Shown piece after piece: positions 1 through 6,277 of a stretch of DNA of 7,553 bases (within the stretch, counting starts at the first letter, position 1; every line of letters begins with the position of its first letter). The stretch comes from UBA4416 sp040376995 (GTDB lineage Bacteria > Bacteroidota > Bacteroidia > B-17B0 > Aurantibacillaceae): NCBI GenBank assembly GCA_040376995.1, contig JBEIPP010000153.1, forward strand, positions 1 to 7,553, read 5' to 3'. Position numbers and translations under genes: made by a program. The notes under the pieces were generated by a model. That model worked only from the letters and a program-made list of their open reading frames with translations. It made no database searches and was not told the origin of the DNA.

Positions 1-234
1 AGAAATAAATGTTTCGCTAACCCCGATTCCAACCGAAATATCCTCCAGAGTACTACATTTACAAAGCTGTCCGAACAAAAGTGCTACTAACTGATCGTAA
101 GTTTTATATTTATGACAGTACTTATCGCTTTTAAAGCGGCTAACAGAGGCTATTAAAAGGTGGCGCGGAATTAAATCTATAACCTGAAGAATTAAAGGTT
201 TATTGTTATTTTTGTTGCGGCTGAAAAGACTCAT
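1..234 (-). CDS. IS4-family transposase, N-terminal part (runs off left edge)
   Basis: Reading the minus strand from an ATG at 234 gives 78 uninterrupted codons that continue past the window edge, so only the N-terminus is visible. The start reads MSLFSRNKNNNKPLILQV, followed by IDLIPRHLL at about residues 19-27, FKSDKYCHKYKTYDQLVALL at 34-53 and FGQLCKCSTLEDI at 54-66. This order (Q-V/L-x-D/S-L-I-P, a basic stretch, then T-x-x-Q-L-V-x-[LM]-L-F-G-Q-L and L-x-D-I) is the one I know from the DUF4372 N-terminal DNA-binding domain in front of the DDE domain of one IS4 transposase group. The DDE catalytic residues would lie outside the window, so activity cannot be judged. The visible part has no stop or frameshift. 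The family call is from recognition, not a search. Confidence 0.8.
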   Translation of the reverse strand, partial: MSLFSRNKNNNKPLILQVIDLIPRHLLIASVSRFKSDKYCHKYKTYDQLVALLFGQLCKCSTLEDISVGIGVSETFIS

Positions 235-312
235 GCTTTTTAAAGAAGTTTAGAGACCTTAAAGGTTTGAAAATTTTCTGTCACTTTTTAAAATTTAACT
301 TTCGGATAGTTG
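1..312 (-). mobile_element. Insertion sequence (IS4 family), partial, one end inside the window
   Basis: This is the transposase start plus about 75 bp of AT-rich leader up to the presumed outer end of the element. The stretch 293-311 (aaatttaactttcggatag) is a plausible terminal inverted repeat because coding similarity to the neighbouring glycosyltransferase remnant begins right after it, at about 314-323. The other end is out of view, so neither the inverted repeat nor a target duplication can be checked. The boundary is uncertain by about 20 bp. Confidence 0.55.
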
Positions 313-313
313 T

Positions 314-674
314 GATCATGTATATTTAAATCCCTTCGTTTCATTAAATAACAAGATTATATTAGAAAGCATTACGAAATGGATGATTGGGGAGTTGGCT
401 ATAATAAGCTTCTAGAATACATTTTGAATATTGACAAAAGAGACACTATCTACATTTACGGACAAAACCCACCCTGTAAAACAAATTCATTAATGTTATC
501 TTAAACTGATCAAAAACGATTGTTTTTTTTATAGAGTATGCTCAGCAGCCTGATTACTTCATCACAAATTAAAGGGGACATCCGGAAGATTATGATGCCA
601 AAGAATTAGAGGAAGTAAAATCATTTAGTGTTTTAAATAATAAAGTAAATACTATTTTTAAATTTAAAAAATAG
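314..674 (+). pseudogene. Decayed C-terminal fragment of a membrane glycosyltransferase (mannosyltransferase-like)
   Basis: No open frame spans this stretch, but three consecutive frames join into one protein tail. Frame 2 (314-352) reads DHVYLNPFVSLNN. After an apparent one-base deletion near 353, frame 1 gives DYIRKHYEMDDWGVGYNKLL, then EYILNIDKRDTIYIYGQ and LMLS, a TAA at 502-504, and TDQKRLFF. A second one-base loss in the T-run at 523-530 leads into frame 3: EYAQQPDYFITN, a TAA at 570-572, RGHPEDYD, and SFSVLNNKVNTIFKFKK with a final TAG at 672-674. The pattern VYxNPF, (Y/F)E(L/M)DxWG, LEYIL, ADYFITNYRxHPEDYD and VLNNxxxxxFK matches, from memory, the soluble C-terminal tail of Bacteroidota GT39/PMT-like multi-membrane glycosyltransferases. 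Everything upstream, including all membrane segments, is missing and the insertion sequence lies there instead. Two frameshifts plus two stops make it a dead gene. Homopolymer sequencing error could explain the frameshift at 523-530 but not the stops. Confidence 0.72.
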
Positions 675-768
675 CCAGATTTACTTAGTTCTTTTCAAAA
701 TCATACAATAATTAAGAAATTAATTCGCTAAAATTTAGTTATCTTTATTGCCTTAAAAAAGAAATACC

Positions 769-2115
769 ATGTTTGATAATTTATCCGATAAACTCGAAAG
801 AGCTCTTAAAACGCTTAAAGGTCAAGGTAAAATAACTGAAATTAACGTTGCTGAAACGTTAAAAGAGGTTCGTAAAGCCTTGTTAGATGCCGATGTTAAC
901 TACAAAGTTGCAAAAACATTTACGGATACAGTTAAGGAAAAAGCTTTAGGACAAAACGTTTTAACAGCGGTTTCTCCAAGCCAGTTATTGGTAAAAATTA
1001 CCCATGATGAGTTAACTCAATTAATGGGTGGACAAATGGAAGAGATTTTCCTTGGTGGAAATCCAACTATTATTTTAATGAGTGGTTTACAAGGTTCTGG
1101 TAAAACCACCTTTACTGGTAAATTAGCCAACTTTTTAAAAACTAAAAAAGGTAAAAAACCTTTATTGGTTGCATGTGATGTATATCGTCCTGCGGCTATA
1201 GATCAATTACATGTTTTAGGTGAACAAATTGGAGTAGATGTTTTTTCTAACAAAGAAGAAAAAAATCCAATTAAAATTGCCGAAGCTGCTATTAAACAAG
1301 CAAAAGAAAACGGAAATAGTATTGTATTAATAGATACCGCTGGTCGTTTAGCAGTTGACGAGCAAATGATGACGGAGATTGCTGATTTAAAAGCAGCTAT
1401 TAAGCCAAACGAAATTTTATTTGTAGTTGACTCTATGACGGGTCAAGATGCCGTTAATACAGCAAAAGCATTTAACAATCGTTTAGATTTTGATGGGGTT
1501 GTATTAACTAAATTAGATGGCGACACTCGTGGTGGAGCTGCTTTATCTATTAAATCAGTAGTTAATAAACCAATTAAATTTATTGGTACTGGCGAAAAAA
1601 TGGAAGCTTTGGATATTTTTTATCCTGAGCGTATGGCTGATCGTATTTTAGGAATGGGTGACGTTGTATCTTTAGTAGAACGAGCTCAAGAACAATTTAA
1701 CGAAGAAGAAGCTCGTAAACTATCTAAAAAAATTGCCAAAAATCAATTCGACTTTAATGACTTCTTAGGGCAGTTGCAACAAATCAAGAAAATGGGTAAC
1801 ATTAAAGATTTAGTTGGAATGATACCAGGAGTTGGAAAAGCAATGAAAGATGCAGAAATTAACGATGATGCCTTTAAAGGAATTGAAGCTATTATTGGCT
1901 CTATGACTCCAAAAGAACGTGCTCAACCAGAAATCATGAATGGTTCTCGTCGCCAACGTATTGCAAAAGGAAGCGGACAAACGATACAAGAAGTAAATAA
2001 ATTATTGAAACAGTTTGAAGATACTCGCAAAATGATGCGTATGATGGGTGATAAAAACCAAATGGCTAAACTGATGAAAAATATGCCTAATATACCTGGA
2101 ATGCCGAAAATGTAA
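769..2115 (+). CDS. ffh: Signal recognition particle protein Ffh (SRP54 GTPase)
   Basis: Ffh binds 4.5S RNA to form the signal recognition particle. It captures hydrophobic signal sequences as they leave the ribosome and delivers the complex to FtsY at the inner membrane, with GTP hydrolysis by both proteins. All domains are present in 448 residues, the usual bacterial length. The helical N domain covers about 1-95. The GTPase domain has the P-loop GLQGSGKTT at 106-114, DVYRPAA at 137-143, DTAGR at 189-193, TKLDGDTRGGAAL at 247-259 and the closing GTGE at 273-276. The methionine-rich M domain runs from about 300 to 448, with the RNA-binding signature GSRRQRIAKGSG at 392-403 and a Met-rich tail (KMMRMMGDKNQMAKLMKNMP). 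The start MFDNLSDKLERAL is the standard one; it has no Shine-Dalgarno but an A-rich leader (aaaaaagaaataccATG). A near-match to the Bacteroidota -7 element (TATCTTTA, 740-747) lies just upstream without a clear -33 partner. Confidence 0.98.
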   Translation: MFDNLSDKLERALKTLKGQGKITEINVAETLKEVRKALLDADVNYKVAKTFTDTVKEKALGQNVLTAVSPSQLLVKITHDELTQLMGGQMEEIFLGGNPTIILMSGLQGSGKTTFTGKLANFLKTKKGKKPLLVACDVYRPAAIDQLHVLGEQIGVDVFSNKEEKNPIKIAEAAIKQAKENGNSIVLIDTAGRLAVDEQMMTEIADLKAAIKPNEILFVVDSMTGQDAVNTAKAFNNRLDFDGVVLTKLDGDTRGGAALSIKSVVNKPIKFIGTGEKMEALDIFYPERMADRILGMGDVVSLVERAQEQFNEEEARKLSKKIAKNQFDFNDFLGQLQQIKKMGNIKDLVGMIPGVGKAMKDAEINDDAFKGIEAIIGSMTPKERAQPEIMNGSRRQRIAKGSGQTIQEVNKLLKQFEDTRKMMRMMGDKNQMAKLMKNMPNIPGMPKM

Positions 2116-2215
2116 TTACCGAAGTGCGAATGATGAATTAGGAGTTACGAATTAAGAAAGATCTTATTCAATTCGAAAATCGCTATTCGAAAATCGCTAT
2201 TCGTAACTCTAAAAT
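2116..2215. repeat. Tandem and inverted repeat in the ffh-folD spacer
   Basis: A 14-bp unit (attcgaaaatcgct) occurs twice head to tail at 2171-2184 and 2185-2198 and begins a third time at 2199 (attcg). The third partial copy opens the sequence ATTCGTAACTC (2199-2209), a perfect 11-bp reverse complement of GAGTTACGAAT at 2142-2152, so the spacer can fold into a long stem with a 46-nt loop. The gaat/aattacg-rich style resembles short periodic intergenic repeats common in Bacteroidota genomes. It might act as a terminator or processing site after ffh, but no T-tract follows. Confidence 0.7.
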
Positions 2216-2221
2216 TTGAAA

Positions 2222-3097
2222 ATGATACTGATCGACGGAAAAAAAATATCTCTTGAATTGCAATCTGAAATTGCTCAAGAAGTAAAAGATTTAATAGCTA
2301 AAGGGAAAAAGCAACCGCACTTGGCGGCTATTTTAGTAGGTGATGATCCTGCTTCCCAAACCTATGTTGGTAGTAAAGTTAAAGCTTGCGAAAATGTTGG
2401 TTTTAAATCAACCTTAGTGAAATTTGAAGCGTATGTTTCTGAACAAAAATTATTAGCAAAAATTGAAGAATTAAATATCGACGATGACATCGATGGCTAT
2501 ATTGTTCAATTGCCTTTACCTCGTCATATTTCCGAACAAAAAATAATTGAAGCCATTAAACCAAGTAAAGATGTAGATGGTTTTCATCCTATCAATGTAG
2601 GTCGTTTGGTTTTAAATTTACCTACTTATGTAAGCGCAACACCTTTTGGTATTGTTCAATTATTAGAACGTTACAATATTCCAACAGATGGAAAACATTG
2701 TGTTGTAATTGGAAGAAGCCACATTGTAGGTTCCCCAATGAGTATTTTAATGGCAAAAAACACAAACCTTGGAAATTGCACCGTTACCCTATGTCATAGT
2801 CATACCCAAAATTTAAAAGAACATACTTTAACTGCCGATATTATTATCGCAGCCATAGGAAAACCAAACTTTGTAACAGCAGATATGGTAAAAGAAGGTG
2901 CCGTTATTATTGATGTTGGAATTAATCGTGTTGATGATGTAACCAAGAAAAGTGGATTTAAATTAGTTGGAGATGTTCAATTTGAAGAGGTATCTAAAAA
3001 AGCAGGATATATTACTCCAGTTCCTGGCGGTGTTGGTCCAATGACCATTGCCTCATTACTTAAAAACACCTTAATTGCAGCTAAAAGAGAGTTTTAA
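2222..3097 (+). CDS. folD: Bifunctional methylenetetrahydrofolate dehydrogenase / methenyltetrahydrofolate cyclohydrolase FolD
   Basis: This cytosolic enzyme interconverts 5,10-methylene-THF and 10-formyl-THF using NADP, supplying one-carbon units for purine and formyl-Met synthesis. Numbering from the ATG at 2222 gives 291 residues, normal for FolD. The substrate-binding and catalytic segment is DPASQTYVGSK at 42-52, with Tyr48 and Lys52 at the expected active-site positions. QLPLP follows at 96-100, KDVDGFHPINVGRL at 116-129, and the Rossmann nucleotide-binding motif VIGRSHIVGSPMSILM at 162-177. The C-terminal signature is PVPGGVGPMTIASLL at 266-280. The segment that reads PCTP in many FolD proteins is SATP here (138-141), a form I recall as normal in Bacteroidota. 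An in-frame TTG two codons upstream (2216) is a possible but less likely start; the ATG begins the protein at the conserved MxLIDGKK. No Shine-Dalgarno is visible. Its same-strand neighbour ffh is 106 bp away across a repeat, so a tight operon is doubtful. Confidence 0.97.
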   Translation: MILIDGKKISLELQSEIAQEVKDLIAKGKKQPHLAAILVGDDPASQTYVGSKVKACENVGFKSTLVKFEAYVSEQKLLAKIEELNIDDDIDGYIVQLPLPRHISEQKIIEAIKPSKDVDGFHPINVGRLVLNLPTYVSATPFGIVQLLERYNIPTDGKHCVVIGRSHIVGSPMSILMAKNTNLGNCTVTLCHSHTQNLKEHTLTADIIIAAIGKPNFVTADMVKEGAVIIDVGINRVDDVTKKSGFKLVGDVQFEEVSKKAGYITPVPGGVGPMTIASLLKNTLIAAKREF

Positions 3098-3122
3098 TAA
3101 ATTAATTGAATTAATAAATTGT

Positions 3123-3150
3123 TCTCGACTACTCCCGATGGCTATCGAGA
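3123..3150. repeat. REP-like palindromic sequence after folD
   Basis: Two alternative stems overlap here: TCTCGA (3123-3128) with TCGAGA (3145-3150), and an inner CGAT-GGCT-ATCG (3136-3147). The inner part resembles the CCCGATAGCTATCGGG palindromes I know from flavobacterial intergenic regions, with changes. It could stabilise the folD transcript end or be a degraded repetitive element. No T-tract follows. Confidence 0.45.
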
Positions 3151-3188
3151 CGAATTGATAAATAACTAACATAAAAGTCTATAAAAGC

Positions 3189-3218
3189 GAAAGTCCCGGC
3201 CACTACCCCGAGACTTTC
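3189..3218. terminator. Hairpin terminator between convergent folD and the outer-membrane protein gene
   Basis: GAAAGTC (3189-3195) pairs perfectly with GACTTTC (3212-3218). After one C-A mismatch the stem continues with CGG (3197-3199) and CCG (3208-3210), closing an 8-nt loop. Read on the minus strand it lies about 30 nt after the stop of the outer-membrane protein gene and is followed by GCTTTTAT, a modest U-tract. On the plus strand it follows folD by about 90 nt with only a short T stretch. It probably serves mainly the minus-strand gene and perhaps both. Confidence 0.68.
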
Positions 3219-3247
3219 TTAACCAATTAATCTAGAACAAAACTACA

Positions 3248-4738
3248 CTAAAACTTACTACCAACTGTAATTGCAATTGTCGTGCCAGAATTTTTTATAG
3301 TCGATTTATCGACAAAATTAGGGTTATACATATAGTATTTTTCGCTATTCATAGATTTTGTAAAAGATATATCCACGTACATTTTCTCTCTTCTAAAACC
3401 AACGCCACCTGTAAAATAAGATTTAACAAAATCTCCAGTAAAGGTTTCTCCAAAGGGGCTACCATACATAGCATAACCTAATCTTACAAACATAGGTTTT
3501 AAATTGGCTTCCGCCCCTACTCTTAAATTAGATGTTTGATTATACTTGTTTCTTATTGTAGAATTAACACTTGTAAATTCCTGAGGAGAGCTTTGCAACG
3601 ACGCCTGTTTATAATTTATAATGTCATAATCAATATTTAATGCCGCTAACTTTTTATAAAATAAAGCAACACTTCCTGTAAATTTCATTGGCGTAATCAC
3701 TTGATAATTAAATGTACCACCATAATCTGGGGGATACTGAGTAGTAAAAGAGCCCCCCTCATCATAATTAGCATTCATTTTATAAACATATCCATCTGAT
3801 AAATTGTAAACCGTTGGCGAATGGAAGCTGGCTCCTAATCTAATAAACTCAGCAGCTCTATAAATTACCCCAACTTTTAAATTATAACCAGTACCAGTTG
3901 TTTTATAAGTTTCTTGGTAAGACATGTTTTTAAACCCACCAACGCCTTTGCTTGGATACAAATAAGCTGTGTTATTATTTAAACGCATCGAATCTTTATC
4001 GTCAGTTTCGGTATAAACCGAATTATGATTATAAGTTAACATTGGTATGCCTAAAGAAACTCCCAAATACAATTTATCTTTATACCCATAGGCATAGTTA
4101 ATATTCCATTCGTTTATTCTACCAGATCTCTCTATAGTTTGAGATTGTAATAAATCATATTTAGTATTAATGATACTTGTATACTTATTGCTTACGGTAT
4201 CATACATATCAATTAAATAATTATCATATGCCATACCTGAATATCCGTTATCTAAATTAGATAAAGGTTTTCCATTAGCGGAAGCCAAAAAATCATTAGC
4301 AATACTTTTAAAATTAGATCTTCCTTCAATAGTTGTATTACTATTAAAATTAGCTATTTGATTACAAGATAAACCTAATGCGTGATGATTGTCGGGCTGT
4401 TGCTTACTATCCCATGCACCAACTAAAGTTAAACCATCAAAGGGAACACTTGCTCTAAAATTTTTATTAGATGTGCCATTATGTGTTGCGTCAACAGAAA
4501 AAAACTTTAATCCAAAAGAAATATTAATATCTCCTTTTTTATACAAACCTATACCTGCGGGGTTGTTTCCCATACACGAACCATCAGCACCTAATGCTCC
4601 AAAAGAACCAGCCATAGCTTTACTACGGGATGTTCCACCAAAAAACGTTTGAGAATACCTCATCGCATCAACATCATTTTGAGATATAAGTGTTACTGAT
4701 AACAAGCTTAAAGCTGTTATAAAATGAAATGATTTCAT
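3248..4738 (-). CDS. OmpP1/FadL-like outer-membrane beta-barrel protein
   Basis: This is a predicted outer-membrane barrel of the FadL/TodX/OmpP1 type, the group that carries hydrophobic compounds across the outer membrane; the actual substrate is unknown. The 496 residues begin with a signal peptide (MKSFHFITALSLLSVTLISQ, cleavage probably near residue 20-25). The family's N-terminal hatch-like signature follows: RYSQTFFGGTSRSKAMAG at about 27-44, then GALGADGSCMGNNPAGIGLY at 47-66. The rest alternates polar and hydrophobic residues as in long beta strands (for example YLGVSLGIPML, YNLKVGVIYRAAEFIRLGAS, VDISFTKSM). It ends in AITVGSKF, the terminal Phe typical of barrel proteins handled by the BAM machinery. 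Length and composition fit a full-length member. The lipoprotein gene lies upstream on the same strand with a 119-bp gap. The start ATG has an A-rich leader without Shine-Dalgarno. Family assignment is by motif recognition, and the transport role is inferred from the family only. Confidence 0.85.
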   Translation of the reverse strand: MKSFHFITALSLLSVTLISQNDVDAMRYSQTFFGGTSRSKAMAGSFGALGADGSCMGNNPAGIGLYKKGDINISFGLKFFSVDATHNGTSNKNFRASVPFDGLTLVGAWDSKQQPDNHHALGLSCNQIANFNSNTTIEGRSNFKSIANDFLASANGKPLSNLDNGYSGMAYDNYLIDMYDTVSNKYTSIINTKYDLLQSQTIERSGRINEWNINYAYGYKDKLYLGVSLGIPMLTYNHNSVYTETDDKDSMRLNNNTAYLYPSKGVGGFKNMSYQETYKTTGTGYNLKVGVIYRAAEFIRLGASFHSPTVYNLSDGYVYKMNANYDEGGSFTTQYPPDYGGTFNYQVITPMKFTGSVALFYKKLAALNIDYDIINYKQASLQSSPQEFTSVNSTIRNKYNQTSNLRVGAEANLKPMFVRLGYAMYGSPFGETFTGDFVKSYFTGGVGFRREKMYVDISFTKSMNSEKYYMYNPNFVDKSTIKNSGTTIAITVGSKF

Positions 4739-4837
4739 ATTGTAAATGTTATTGTTTTTTAAAGGTCTTCTGTATTATTCATGCTTTATTAAACAATATG
4801 CTATGCAGCAACATGAATAGTTCCTAATTATCAAATT

Positions 4838-4856
4838 AAACTCGAGGAGTTTTTTT
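4838..4856. terminator. Short hairpin just after the lipoprotein gene
   Basis: AAACTC (4838-4843) and GAGTTT (4847-4852) form a perfect 6-bp stem with a 3-nt loop, 6 nt beyond the lipoprotein stop codon on the minus strand. The T-run (4850-4856) follows it on the plus strand, whereas on the minus strand the stem is followed only by AATTTG. By position it could end the lipoprotein transcript, but it is small and its polarity favours the plus strand. Confidence 0.35.
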
Positions 4857-4857
4857 A

Positions 4858-6144
4858 TTATCTTGGTCTACGTCCGCCTCCTCCATTATTACTAGGCATA
4901 TTAGGTGTTTGAAAGATAGTGTTTTGTCTTATAGGAGCTTCTTGTCTTGGAGTTTCCTGTGGAGGTTCCGTAACTGGCTCAACATGTCTAATTGAATTTT
5001 GTCTAATAGGAATTTCAGGTTGATTTTTAATAGGCTCTGTAGTTCTGATTGGATTGTTTTTAATAGGTTCGTCAAATACTCTTATAGTTTTTGACTCTTT
5101 AATAGGAATTGATCCTTCATTATATCTCACTGGATTACGAATAGGTTCATTACTGTTCTCGAACTCTCTAACTGCCCTTACCTCACCCGTTCCTATGGGC
5201 GTTCCATTACTATTTACTCTAATAGGTTCATTATTACCCGTAGATCTTTGATGTTTAACATCTTCAAACTTAACAGCACGAGTTTGTTGATCGACTATAG
5301 ATGTAATATACTTTTGAGATTGAGATTCTTCTCGTCTTCCTGTTATACCAGGGTTAGAAGTTCTATGACTATTGCCTCCCGTGTGTGACGAACGAGGTCC
5401 ATAAGAATAACTACTATTGTTATCATAACTATTATAATACCCCCAACCATTATTATATGGGTTATTGTAACCGTAATAAGGTGTAGCAAATCCATAATTA
5501 TAGCCAAAAGGACTTACATAACCATAATACGGATTTCCATACCCATAGTAGTTACCGTACATTCCATTGTTAAATCCGTTATTATATCCCTGAGTATAAC
5601 CCGACAAATATGGATTATAACCATTATAGCCGTTATTAAACTGATTTCCGTAACCCCAACCCCAACTATTGTAAAAACTTACAGAAGGATTGTAGCTGTA
5701 GTTATTATAATTAGAACCCCACCAACTATAACCATTATAAACACTAACTCCATAATTATAAGGATTATGACTATACCAATATGAATTTGTATAATAGTTA
5801 TCGTAATAACTTAAACCATTTATATTGTTATTAAAGCGTTTTACACGGGTAGCATACTCATAATCATAATAATCATCATATTTAAATTCTCTTTCCTTAT
5901 AGTAAGGATTCGTATCATCTTTTTCTTTTTGAACCTGTTTAATAGAAGCAATCGAATCATTATAACGTTTATCTATAGCATCTTGAGCTAGTTTTTTTTC
6001 GGATGCAATGCGCGCTTCTGAAATCCTATCTTCTTTTGGATTAGCATATACATCATCATTATAGGTAGAAATCCCCCATTTTTGCGTAGTACAAGATGAT
6101 AAAGTCGCCAAAGCGATACTTGATATGATAACTAATTTTTTCAT
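4858..6144 (-). CDS. Tyr/Asn/Gly-rich lipoprotein with C-terminal EPIR repeats, function unknown
   Basis: I do not recognise a family. Starting at the ATG at 6144 gives 428 residues with a clear lipoprotein signal: MKKLVIISSIALATLSSC, with the lipobox LSSC and lipidated Cys18. The frame is open 31 codons further up to 6237, but that extension would bury the signal peptide, so 6144 is the start. After the anchor come a charged helical stretch (about 36-90, with KEDRISEARIASEKKLAQDAI) and a segment extremely rich in Tyr, Asn and Gly; by hand count residues 121-250 hold 34 Tyr, 27 Asn and 22 Gly. Next is a short conventional stretch with KYITSIVDQQTRAVKFEDV (278-296), then an EPIR-type repeat tail (305-409) and a basic end, GGGGRRPR. 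There is no acidic surface-export signal right after the Cys (TTQKWG follows), so the side of the envelope is unclear. It is divergent from proS and upstream of the barrel gene on the same strand, which suggests an envelope role at most. Confidence 0.85.
   Translation of the reverse strand: MKKLVIISSIALATLSSCTTQKWGISTYNDDVYANPKEDRISEARIASEKKLAQDAIDKRYNDSIASIKQVQKEKDDTNPYYKEREFKYDDYYDYEYATRVKRFNNNINGLSYYDNYYTNSYWYSHNPYNYGVSVYNGYSWWGSNYNNYSYNPSVSFYNSWGWGYGNQFNNGYNGYNPYLSGYTQGYNNGFNNGMYGNYYGYGNPYYGYVSPFGYNYGFATPYYGYNNPYNNGWGYYNSYDNNSSYSYGPRSSHTGGNSHRTSNPGITGRREESQSQKYITSIVDQQTRAVKFEDVKHQRSTGNNEPIRVNSNGTPIGTGEVRAVREFENSNEPIRNPVRYNEGSIPIKESKTIRVFDEPIKNNPIRTTEPIKNQPEIPIRQNSIRHVEPVTEPPQETPRQEAPIRQNTIFQTPNMPSNNGGGGRRPR
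4918..5232 (-). repeat. EPIR-type degenerate repeat in the lipoprotein tail
   Basis: Residues 305-409 contain a recurring motif of the form [N/D/T]-E-P-I-[R/K]-x-[N/Q]: NEPIRVN, NEPIRNPVR, SIPIKES, DEPIKNNPIR, TEPIKNQPEIPIRQN, VEPVTEP and EAPIRQN. Spacing varies from about 8 to 28 residues, so this is a diverged repeat, not a recent exact duplication. Such Pro/charged repeats are usually extended and unstructured and often bind peptidoglycan, nucleic acid or partner proteins, but none of these is shown here. Confidence 0.7.
5395..5907 (-). repeat. Low-complexity Tyr/Asn/Gly-rich coding segment
   Basis: It covers residues 80-250 of the lipoprotein. Short units such as YNGYN, GYGNPYYGY, NNGFNNGMYGNYYGYG and PYYGYNNPY recur without a fixed period. 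On the plus strand the DNA shows the matching repeated cca-taa-tta/ccgtaa pattern, prone to slippage. Aromatic/Gly/Asn-rich composition of this sort is known from adhesive, amyloid-like and phase-separating proteins; applying that here is inference. Confidence 0.75.
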
Positions 6145-6189
6145 TTTATTAGTTTTTAAAATATCAGACGAAAACGTCCAATAAAAGTT

Positions 6190-6197
6190 TAAATTTG
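6190..6197 (+). promoter_or_regulatory. Candidate -7 promoter element (TAnnTTTG) for proS
   Basis: TAAATTTG matches the Bacteroidota -7 consensus TAnnTTTG perfectly and lies 80 nt before the proS start in the divergent intergenic region. No TTG is present about 19 nt upstream, so the -33 partner is missing. A small palindrome GACG-AAAA-CGTC (6167-6178) occupies that place. Confidence 0.35.
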
Positions 6198-6277
6198 CAC
6201 GGGGAATGCAGTATAAAGTTACCAAATTAAGTGCCAACCCAATTATTAAATTTATTATTTAACATTTGTTAATAAAG

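Noticed and set aside
379..504. 41-codon open frame beginning MDDWGVGYNKLL
   Set aside because: It continues upstream and downstream as parts of the same glycosyltransferase tail in neighbouring frames, so it is a piece of the pseudogene and not a small gene.
675..768. Possible small gene or RNA before ffh
   Set aside because: This is AT-rich spacer with no open frame of note and no stable hairpin, probably the ffh leader and promoter only.
4389..4652. Plus-strand 87-residue open frame inside the outer-membrane protein gene
   Set aside because: It is antisense to a well-supported coding region and has Pro/Leu-rich shadow composition with no recognisable features.
4776..4819. 8-bp inverted repeat TATTCATG/CATGAATA as a riboswitch or regulatory RNA
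   Set aside because: The 28-nt AT-rich loop has no further conserved pairing or known aptamer pattern.
5054..5251. Plus-strand 65-residue frame opposite the EPIR repeats, hydrophobic in composition
   Set aside because: The hydrophobic look is the complement of the repeated EPIR codons; there is no independent sign of a gene.
6167..6178. GACG-AAAA-CGTC palindrome as an operator
   Set aside because: A 4-bp stem with a 4-nt spacer is short enough to occur by chance and has no second copy nearby; it is noted only in the promoter entry.
6145..6237. N-terminal extension of the lipoprotein starting MALNLVTLYCIP
   Set aside because: It would place 31 residues before a textbook lipoprotein signal peptide, and the region holds promoter-like sequence for both divergent genes.
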